Positions 56,659 through 64,000 of a stretch of DNA of 64,000 bases are shown here, piece after piece. Position 1 is the first letter of the stretch. Each line of letters starts with the position of its first letter. Under the pieces are notes generated by a model. It did no database searches, was not told the DNA's origin, and was given only the letters and a program-made list of their open reading frames with translations. The position numbers and the translations under genes are program-made. This stretch comes from Charina bottae. Its lineage: Eukaryota; Chordata; Lepidosauria; Squamata; Charinaidae. Location of the stretch: NCBI GenBank assembly GCA_023362775.1, contig JALMGJ010000002.1, forward strand, positions 74,129,414 to 74,193,413. Reading direction: 5' to 3'.

Positions 56659-58032
56659 TTGTCATGGTCAGATCATGCCCTGGTGGCCCTAAGATTCTCA
56701 TATGCTGCCCCACTCCACAGGGAGGCTGGACCTATTCGATTGGTCCGCCCCCAGCGACTAATGGACCTGATAGGGTTTCAGAGGGAGCTGGGGGTTATAC
56801 CCGAGGGTCTACTGCACGGTCCAGCGGAGGTCCTGGCTGCAGCCTGGAACAAGGAAGCGGCCGGGGCCTTGGACAAGATCGCGCCTATGCGGCCTCTCTT
56901 GTCCCATCCGACCCGATATTCCCCGTGGTTCACGGAGGGATTGAGGGTTCTGAAGAGGGTTAAGAGACGCCTAGAGCGCCGCTGGAGAAAGACAAAGACC
57001 GAATCCGACCGAACACAAGCTAGAGCCGCGGTTAAGGCCTACCTTGTGGCGGTAAGAGTGGCGAAACGTCAATATTTCTCCGCTCTTATTGCATCCGCAG
57101 AATGCTGCCCGACGGCCCTGTTTAGGATTACTCGATCTCTCCTAGGTAAGGTTGGGCCGGTGACCCACCTTCAGGGCCATGCGGAGGAATTTTCGGAGCA
57201 TCTGATGGATAAAATTGCTCGGATTCGTTCTAAGCTGGACTCCAAGCGTGGTGCATGGTCTGGGGAGATGCCAAGGGAACGTCTGTGCCCAGTTATCTGG
57301 GAACGGTTTGATCCTGTTGGGCCTAAGGAAGTGGACAGGATCCTCTGGACTGTAAGGGCCACTACGTGTCATCTTGACCCATGCCCCTCCTGGCTGGTGA
57401 AAGCAGCCAGGGAGGTGACATGTGGTTGGGTCCATGCGATGGTTGCGGCATCCTTGAGTGAGGGAGTGTTCCCGGCTGCTTTTAAGGAGGCGCTGGTGCA
57501 CCCCCTCCTCAAGAAGCCATCGCTGGACCCTACAGTGTTGGACAACTTTCGTCCTGTCTCCCACCTCCCCTTTTTGGGGAAGGTGGTTGAGAAAGTGGTG
57601 GCATTGCAGCTCCAGAGGATTCTGGATGATACGGATTATCTAGACCCCTTTCAGTCAGGGTTCAGGCCGGGATATGGGGTGGAAACTAGATTGGTTGCAC
57701 TTACAGATGATCTCTGGCGGGAGCGGGATGGAGGCAGTGCATCCATCCTGGCTCTTCTTGACCTCTCAGCGGCTTTCGATACCATCGACCATGGTATCCT
57801 TTTGGGGCGGCTCAGGGAGTTGGGGCTGGGCGGCGTAGTTTTGCGCTGGTTGACCTCCTTCCTCCGAGACCAATCCCAATCGGTGGTAATAGGAGATGAG
57901 AGGTCCGACCCTCGGCCCCTACTTTGTGGGGTGCCGCAGGGTTCGGTTCTCTCCCCTCTCCTATTTAATATCTACATGAAACCACTGGGTGAGATCATCC
58001 TCATCATTGATGAGGTATCATCAATATGCTGA
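56659..58032 (+). pseudogene. L2 endonuclease end and reverse transcriptase, 457-codon ORF, frameshifted before YADD
   Basis: It starts MSWSDHALVALRFSYAAP (end of the endonuclease domain) and runs through the linker and RT. Signatures: DPFQSGFRPGYGVETRLVAL, LLDLSAAFDTIDHGILLGRL (motif A aspartate) and CGVPQGSVLSPLLFNIYM (motif B). The frame shifts at about 57995-58010, just before the catalytic box, and YHQYADDTQLYISIPGE continues in another frame (57989-58252). So the polymerase is broken at one point but otherwise unusually well kept compared with the copy at 9.2-12.8 kb. The C-terminal domain and 3' tail are absent. Confidence 0.85.
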
Positions 58033-58579
58033 TGATACTCAATTATATATCTCCATCCCGGGTGAGTTAAGTGATGCAGTGGCTACCCTTTCTCAGTGTC
58101 TGAAGGCTGTAGGGGCCTGGATGGGGAACAACAGGCTTCAGCTGAACCCTGGTAAGATGGAGTGGCTGTGGATTGATGGCGCCTCGAGATCCAGGGAGTT
58201 GTCATCTTTAGATCTGGATATAATGCCCTCGGTTCTGGCAGGGAGGCAATAAGTCGCGTCGCATGCTGCCGCCGCCACAGGAGGCCCGCCTCCGCCCTTC
58301 TTTGCCGCGCGCTGATAGGTGGAGGTGTTTCCCCTTCCGGGCCTCCACCAATCAGCTGCTCCGGATCACCCTGCGGCCCACTTCCTAATGGCCCGTGGCC
58401 ATTGCCGACCCCTGCATTAAAGTACAGCTTCCAGGGAGGTTTTCCAGCCTGGAAGCCAATTTACATCATGGCAGTGGGGCTTGGGCTTTGGCTCTGCCCC
58501 AGTGATGTCATTCAGTGGATGTGGAAAGGATTCAGCCCTTGGGGCTGATTCTGTTTTAAAAGGGCTTTATTCCTTATTA

Positions 58580-58786
58580 CAGTGCTTTCCAAACTGCTGC
58601 CGTTGGCGACACACCAACGGCGGCAGCAGTGCCGGCGCGGCCGCGGGGAGGTGCGGCCTTGTGTTTTCCGCTGAAACGTGGAAGCCCCACCCCCGCCCCT
58701 GCCGCCGCTGCTTCCAGGTTGTGTTGCAACACACTAAACTGTTGCAACACACTAAAGTGTCGCGACACACAGTTTGGAAAGCTATG
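58580..58786. mobile_element. CpG-rich non-autonomous hAT element, copy 5 (shortest)
   Basis: Ends CAGTGCTTTCCAAACTGCTG and AGTTTGGAAAGCTATG, with perfect 8-base duplication CCTTATTA at 58572-58579 and 58787-58794. Interior GC-rich with CGCTGAAACGTGGAAGCCCC-type sequence; near the right end GTTGCAACACACTAAA replaces the GTGTCGCCACAC motif of other copies. Confidence 0.92.
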
Positions 58787-59001
58787 CCTTATTACAAATG
58801 GGAAAGGTGTAAAGTAGGGTGACCAATGTACTTAAGGGGCCAGAACAGCTGTTACATGAGGAAACAGGGCAACATTTGAGATTTTTTACCAAGAAAACCA
58901 CAGGGACTTGTCCAGGCAGTCTCTGAGAATCGGACATGGTTGAATGAATAAATGAATAAATAAAAAATTGGACTAGTTAGGAGGGGACTATATATATACT
59001 G

Positions 59002-59062
<61 letters not shown>

Positions 59063-59074
59063 GATAGATAGATA
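59002..59074. repeat. (GATA)n microsatellite
   Basis: About 17 GATA units with one short interruption. Confidence 0.95.
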
Positions 59075-59149
59075 TAGAGAACACACATATTATGAAAACT
59101 ATGTCCAATGAGACATTTTTCTTCCTCTCAAGTAATGTTTGAACATACT

Positions 59150-59680
59150 TTGAGGAAAGCTATGGCAAACCTAGACAGCATATTAAAAAGCAGAGACATC
59201 ACCTTGCCGACAAAGGTCCGTATAGTTAAAGCTATGGTTTTTCCAGTAGTAATGTATGGCTGTGAGAGTTGGACCATAAGGAAGGCTGAGCGCCGAAGAA
59301 TTGATGCTTTCGAACTGTGGTGCTGGAGAAGACTCTTGAGAGTCCCTTGGACTGCAAGGAGGTCAAACCAGTCAATCCTAAAGGAAATCAACCCTGACTG
59401 CTCATTGGAAGGACAGATGCTGAAGCTGAAGCTCAAATACTTTGGCCACCTAATGCGAAGAGAGGACTCACTGGAAAAGACCCTGATGCTGGGAAAGACT
59501 GAAGGCAAAAGGAGAAGGGGACGGCAGAGGATGAGATGGTTAGATAGCATCACCGATGTAATGAACATGAATTTGAGTAATCTCCGAGAGACAGTGGAGG
59601 ACAGGAAGGCCTGGCGTGCTATGGTCCATGAGGTCACGAAGAGTCGGACACGACTAAACGACTGAACAACAACAACAAAA
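59150..59680 (+). mobile_element. BovB LINE 3' 530 bp, young copy
   Basis: The plus-strand frame 59108-59665 encodes the BovB C-terminus from KAMANLDSILKSRDITLPTK to SRTRLND, followed by the ACGACTGAACAACAACAACA tail. It is nearly identical to the copy at 35.6 kb. Confidence 0.92.
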
Positions 59681-59983
59681 TGTTTGAACTCGGTATCATC
59701 CATTACAACTAAATATAGGGAGAATTACAACCATTAAAAGGAAGTCTGTCTTTACACAACAGTGTGAAACTGGTGATGGTCATCTTTTAAAACAGTTTTA
59801 AAAGCAACTGGACAAATAAATTGGTGAACAGATTATTTATGACAATTATCCCTGGTGGCTATGTATTCCCTCCAGAATCACAAGCAGACTCTTCACAAGC
59901 TGGTAAGAGCATCAGTGAGTGACTGTCTTCCTGTCCAAGTCTGTGAGCGTTTTTTAATGCTCCTGGTTAGCCACTGTGTAGCC

Positions 59984-60097
59984 CAGAGTTTTCAAACTTG
60001 GCAACTTTAAGATGTGTGGACTTCAACTCCAAGAATTCTCTAGCCAGCATGAGTTGAAGCCCACACATCTTAAAGTTGCCAAGTTTGAAAACCTCTG
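59984..60097. mobile_element. 114-bp palindromic hAT MITE
   Basis: Arms CAGAGTTTTCAAACTTGGCA and GCCAAGTTTGAAAACCTCTG extend as an imperfect inverted repeat of about 45 bases each around CCAAGAATTCTCTAGCCAGC. Perfect 8-base duplication GTGTAGCC at 59976-59983 and 60098-60105. Confidence 0.9.
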
Positions 60098-60242
60098 GTG
60101 TAGCCTGAACAAAAAGGACTCTTTTTCCCCTGAATATTTCACTCCTTCCATTAAATTTCTTTCCTTTACTCTTGCTCTGGTTATTTCTACATCAAGAAGC
60201 AACTGTTTGCTTAACCAGTTGAATACTGTAGATCAAAATTGA

Positions 60243-60363
60243 CCAGGTTCACATACTGCACCAAACCAGAAATCATAGTTTACAAAATGACTGATCACAC
60301 ACAAAATGCTAAGGAAAAAAAGTAATAACTATTATGGCTTAACATGATGTGTGAACCAGGTTA
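60243..60363. mobile_element. Palindromic MITE-like segment (TTCACACATCATGCTAAGCC family)
   Basis: Begins CAGGTTCACATACTGCACC and ends TTAACATGATGTGTGAACCA in inverted symmetry. Related to 53505-53665 and 27232-27350. Confidence 0.5.
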
Positions 60364-60858
60364 GAGAATGTTTTGAATTAGATACACATTACTGATAATC
60401 TTAAGGGTAAAGGACCTGTGGCAGTGGCTGGCAGAAACTCTTCTGGCTTCCTGTCCTGTATCTGGGAACAAATACATGAAAAGTTTTTACCCAGGACACA
60501 GTTCAAACATGGAGCAGTTTGCACAACAAGCATGCATTCAGCAACCCATTACCATAGACCAGTGAAACACATTGTACAAATTGATTGCCTGTCTAAATTC
60601 AAGCATGCTGGGCCTGCAGGGTGGTTCTCCTTGTTCTTGGTCTTGAGACATGTTTTTACTATTTTACTACTTCAGGGTAGGAACAATGGAAGGCAGGGAC
60701 AATGGCCTGCTCAAAATCCTAAATGATGTATCTGGATTTTCTTCCAGTGGTATGGGAAATAGGCATTTCCTGTGTAATTTCATTTTTCAACGTTTAGATC
60801 TTGAGACAACTTTTATAGGGTCGCTGCTTGTGATTACAAGGATCCTGTAATAGTATAT

Positions 60859-61192
60859 GGGGGGGGGGCGATGGCTCAGCGGTTAAGATGCCAGGATTGT
60901 CAATCGGAAGGTCGCAAGATCGGTGGTTCGAGACCCGAGCACCGCGTGACGGAGTGAGCTCCCACACTCGTACCAGCTCTTGCCACCCTAGCAATTTGAA
61001 AGCATGCAAATGCAAGTAGATGAATAGGTACCACTTCTGTGGGATGGTAACAGCGTTCCGCATGCGTCATGCCAGCCTCATGACCGCGGAAGTGTCTTCG
61101 GACAGCGCTGGCTCTTCAGCTAACAAACGGAGATGAGCACCAGCCCCTAGAGTTGTACACGACTGTGCAGGGGAAAACTTTTACGTTTACTA
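60859..61192 (+). mobile_element. tRNA-derived SINE (ACA-like), copy 7
   Basis: Plus-strand copy with B box GGTTCGAGACCCGAGCACCG and a weaker tail (AGTTGTACACGACTGTGC). Direct repeat TAATAGTATAT at 60848-60858 and 61193-61203. More diverged than the others. Confidence 0.85.
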
Positions 61193-61203
61193 TAATAGTA
61201 TAT

Positions 61204-62150
61204 ACTTGTGTCCTCTGGCCAAAGCTATGTTTTTTAATGTTTCACATTTTCCCCCTAGGTTAATTGTACTCTGCATTTCAGTTCTGCCTTGAGTTTCCAC
61301 ACTTTGATTATTATTTTTAAATTACAACATAATCAAGAATTGCAGGTTCAGTCTATATAAAATAGATACTGCTGTTAAATGGTGGAACAAGCTCGGTAAT
61401 GCAGCAAGGAAGACTCAGAAATGGCATTTAGTAATCAATACAATTTTTTTGTTTCCAAGGTACAGTCCAGCATTGCTGGAACACTCTTGTGAAAGACATG
61501 CTTTAATGCCTTTTCCAGCTATTGTGAACGTATTTTCAATCGTTTGCCATGAATGGATTCTGTGATGAATCAAAACTTGGTAGAGCATATTATCTTAGCA
61601 GGCTGCCTTGTGCTTTCATTTCTAACCCTCCTCTGTCCACATTGGGAGGGACTAGATATTTCTGATCTTACTTCTGAACATATTCAGATCCAGCCAAGCA
61701 CTTAGTGACTTCCCTGCCTTTTTTTTTGTATATGGCTGTGGGAAAATTCCTGGTTGGCTGGCTATGAATTAATGAAAATCCTTACAAGGCTTCACTAATG
61801 ATAGCTCCTGCGGCTTTAAAAAAATTCTATTGCCTTTTCTAATTTGAAGAAGGTCATGGAGGTTTACAGAAACTAAGAGAAGGTAACATCTGGTTGTGCT
61901 CTGCTGATGGCTCCTTTTGTGTGAAGAAAAAAAGTTACGGTGTTTCCTTAGCATCAAAAGTGGTCAAGGTGACCCAGATAAAAGGCTCTCCTCTCAAGCT
62001 GTGAGTTCTAATTAATTGTACTCTCCATTCTGAGCGTGTTGGATCTTACTGTTAAATCCCCGATTCTTAATACTTTAATCCTAAAGGATTACCTAGCTAG
62101 AGATAGTTGAGGAGCTGTAAAAAAAAAGTTTTATTTCTAAGAGGTCTGAG
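61204..62150 (+). other. IL17RD intron 1 segment
   Basis: Non-coding DNA with no repeat I can name. Confidence 0.55.
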
Positions 62151-62151
62151 A

Positions 62152-62775
62152 TTTATTTATTTATTTATTTATATAATTTTTATCCTGCCTTTATTATTTT
62201 TATAAATAACTCAAGGTGGCGAACATACCAAATACTCCTTCCTCCTCCTATTTTCCCCACAACAGCAACCCTGTGAGGTTGCTGAGAGAGAGGGACTGGC
62301 CCAAGGTCATCCAGCCGGCTTTCATGCCTAAGGCAGGACTAGAACTCTCAGTCTCCTGGTTTGCCATTGGCTCCTTCCTAGGGCTGAGAGACAGGGACTG
62401 GCCCAAGGTTACCCAGCCGGCTTTCATGCCTAAGGCGGGACTAGAACTCACAGACTCCTGGTTTGCTATTGGCTCCTTCTTAGGGCTGAGAGAGAGGGAC
62501 TGGCCCAAGGTCATCCAGCCGGCTTTCATGCCTAAGGCAGGACTAGAACTCTCAGTCTCCTGGTTTGCCATTGGCTCCTTCCTAGGGCTGAGAGACAGGG
62601 ACTGGCCCAAGGTTACCCAGCCGGCTTTCATGCCTAAGGCGGGACTAGAACTCACAGACTCCTGGTTTGCTATTGGCTCCTTCTTAGGGCTGAGAGTGAG
62701 GGACTGGCCGAAGGTCACCCAGCCGGCTTTCATGCCTGAGGCGGGACTAGAACTCTGAGACTCCTGGTTTCTAGC
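62152..62775 (-). mobile_element. Sauria-type SINE expanded into a 102-bp tandem array
   Basis: Minus-strand SINE with 3' end at 62152-62225 ((TTTA)n, ATCCTGCCTTTATTATTTTT). The body unit starts at about 62284, 62386, 62488, 62590 and 62692, giving five units 102 bases apart. Units alternate between two types (GTCATCC/GGCAGGAC/CTCAGTCTCC versus GTTACCC/GGCGGGAC/CACAGACTCC), so the array is two 204-bp dimers plus a last unit. Because 102 is a multiple of three, open frames pass through on both strands (62216-62758 plus, 62838-62248 minus); these are not genes. Confidence 0.88.
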
Positions 62776-63359
62776 CCAGCACTGTAACCACCTAAATACC
62801 ATAATACCAACATAGATATTCGACTTATCAGAGGCCAAGTTGCAATCAAGCTTTTAAAAGCAGTTCTAGAATAAGGGTGATGATATCTGTGTAGTGTATC
62901 TGTGTGGTGTGTCTAATGTCATTGGGAAGTAACTATATTGACTATATTGAATTTTACTTAAATATCCATCTTAAATTATTTTTCTTGGTTTGCCTCCACC
63001 TGTTCCTTTTCAAAGTATGGCCACTGGCATGGCATTTAAGGACCAAGTGTGGCTCTCAGCCCAGAAGAAAATGGGTATTTGGGGCAGAAAAAGAAGTATG
63101 CTTGATGAGCTGTCCCCACTGCTGATCCCTACCACGGCTCTATTGCCTCAGTTTCAAGTCTCTGCAGTTATCTGACTTCCCTCCAAAGTAATGGGTGACA
63201 ACCCTAACAGATTTTATACTCTCTGAAGATTGGAAATTGCTGCAATAATGGGGAAAACATTAGTAGATGGGACCCTTTTTCTCTTAGTGACCCACTCACC
63301 AGGAGCTAGCTGCAGGGAAAAGACGAGAAGCCTTATTTGCTATCGAGTAGAGGGGTTTT

Positions 63360-63696
63360 AAGGGAGGCGTGGTGGCTCAACAGGTAAGACGCCAGGCTTG
63401 TCGATCGGAAGATCGCAAGTTCGGAGGTTCGAATCCCTAGCCCCACGTGATGGAGTGAGCTCCCGCACTAGCCCCAGCTCTTGCCAACCTAGCAATTCGA
63501 AAGCATGCAAATGCAAGTAGATGAATAGGTACCACTTTGGTGGGTAGGTAACAGCGTTCCGCGCACGTCATGCGGCCACATGACCGTGGAAGCGTCTTCG
63601 GACAACGCTGGCTCTTCGGCTAACAAACGGAGATGAGCACCGCCCCCTAGAGTCGGACACGACTGCACAAATGTGCGGGGGGAACCTTTACCTTAC
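63360..63696 (+). mobile_element. tRNA-derived SINE (ACA-like), copy 8
   Basis: Full-length plus-strand copy with A box (GGCTCAACAGGTAAG), B box (GGTTCGAATCCC) and tail AGTCGGACACGACTGC. Direct repeat AGAGGGGTTTT at 63349-63359 and 63697-63707. Confidence 0.88.
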
Positions 63697-63784
63697 AGAG
63701 GGGTTTTGAGATTAACCTAAAGCCACTTGAAATTAAATCTAGGTCTGTAAATTTCAGAGTAAGATGGTAAACTTTCACTGAACC

Positions 63785-64000
63785 ACATCAACTTAGCTCT
63801 GGATGCGGTTGTGCTCCCTACAGAAAGAATTCCTGTACAACCTGGGGATGCGTCTGGACTCATAGCTTTTGCTGGAACAGCAGGTGGAAGCTGTGGTCAA
63901 GAAGGCTTTTGCCCAGCTTCAACAAATACACCAGTCGCACCAATTTCTAGAACATAAGGCATTGGCCCCAGTCACTCATGCCCTCATCACCTCATGGGTA
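63785..64000 (+). mobile_element. L2 LINE C-terminal fragment, continues off right edge
   Basis: AGCTCTGGATGCGGTTGTGC, CAACCTGGGGATGCGTCTGG and TCACTCATGCCCTCATCACC match 12030-12230 of the L2 copy, diverged. It starts sharply in the middle of the LINE and runs to the window end. Confidence 0.75.

Larger units (their letters stand above)
56216..58414. mobile_element. 2.2-kb hAT element containing an L2 reverse-transcriptase fragment
   Basis: Ends CAGGGGTCGGCAACCTTTTT and GGCCATTGCCGACCCCTG form a hAT-type inverted repeat, and the 8-base target duplication CATTAAAG (56208-56215, 58415-58422) is perfect. No transposase is visible. It carries a 38-bp tandem repeat (56279-56449) and an internal L2 piece at about 56600-58219. 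GC-rich hAT-like sequence follows to the right end. The L2 piece lacks both LINE ends. Confidence 0.85.
50378..64000 (+). other. IL17RD: IL17RD intron 1 (partial)
   Basis: The 13.6 kb from the exon 1 donor to the right edge contain no exon that I can recognise. I looked for the GLYNITFKYDNCTTYLNP-like start of the next exon in translation and did not see it. Long first introns are usual for this gene. It holds the triplet tract, SINEs, hAT elements, BovB and L2 pieces listed separately; 51.3-52.7 kb and 53.05-53.5 kb have no named repeat. Confidence 0.7.

Noticed and set aside
62284..62775. Regular spacing resembling a CRISPR array
   Set aside because: Units are contiguous 102-bp tandem repeats with no unique spacers, in a vertebrate genome.
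62216..62838. Long open frames on both strands (180 and 196 codons) with repeated residues
   Set aside because: They arise because the SINE-derived 102-bp unit is a multiple of three without stops. No start context, no conservation, and both strands are open.
50400..64000. Second exon of IL17RD
   Set aside because: I looked for the conserved YNITFKYDNCTTYLNP-like segment in plus-strand translations and found nothing convincing.

Overview
The window looks like nuclear DNA of a squamate reptile (lizard or snake). The evidence is spliced vertebrate genes, BovB LINEs, Sauria-type and ACA-like tRNA-derived SINEs, CR1/L2-type LINEs, Penelope-like elements and many microsatellites. I could not fix the species. 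All identifications come from reading the sequence and from family knowledge; no database search was run.

Three protein-coding genes are supported, in the order and orientation known from other vertebrates. The 5' part of APPL1 lies on the minus strand: coding exons 1-4 at 15518-15571, 4372-4470, 1384-1443 and 483-554, with the rest beyond the left edge. Its exon 1 sits in a CpG island at about 15.2-15.9 kb. HESX1 is complete on the plus strand in four coding exons (25836-26028, 26233-26432, 26782-26883, 28588-28686; 197 residues with an eh1 repressor motif and a paired-like homeodomain). Exon 1 of IL17RD (SEF) is at 50240-50377 on the plus strand in a second CpG island, and about 13.6 kb of its first intron follows to the right edge. 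APPL1 and HESX1 diverge, with start codons 10.3 kb apart; HESX1 and IL17RD run in the same direction, 21.5 kb apart.

Most of the remaining sequence is intron or intergenic DNA filled with transposable elements. APPL1 intron 1 (4.5-15.5 kb) holds two tRNA-SINEs, a Penelope-like element (PLE) remnant with a GIY-YIG endonuclease and a hammerhead-like ribozyme core, and a 3.6-kb decayed L2-type LINE carrying a 0.7-kb foreign insert. APPL1 intron 2 holds a 1.4-kb foldback DNA transposon, itself interrupted by a perfect 118-bp-arm palindrome with the same ribozyme-like core, and a Tigger-like MITE. The APPL1-HESX1 interval has a short non-autonomous hAT, a Helitron and L2 fragments. The HESX1-IL17RD interval has SINEs, BovB and other LINE pieces, an inverted pair of LTR-like ends, three more copies of the hAT family and an unclassified retroposon-like unit with a 157-codon ORF. 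IL17RD intron 1 carries a CTG/CTC triplet tract, a 2.2-kb hAT element containing an internal L2 reverse-transcriptase fragment with a 457-codon ORF, BovB, and a Sauria SINE expanded into a 102-bp tandem array.

The most notable items are: five copies of a CpG-rich hAT family, all with perfect 8-bp target duplications; the hAT carrying LINE coding sequence; PLE remnants with hammerhead-like cores; the foldback with the palindrome nested inside it; a Helitron with intact termini; a Sauria SINE subfamily amplified in its body; and a sequence match between the tRNA-SINE tail and the BovB 3' end that suggests which LINE mobilises it.
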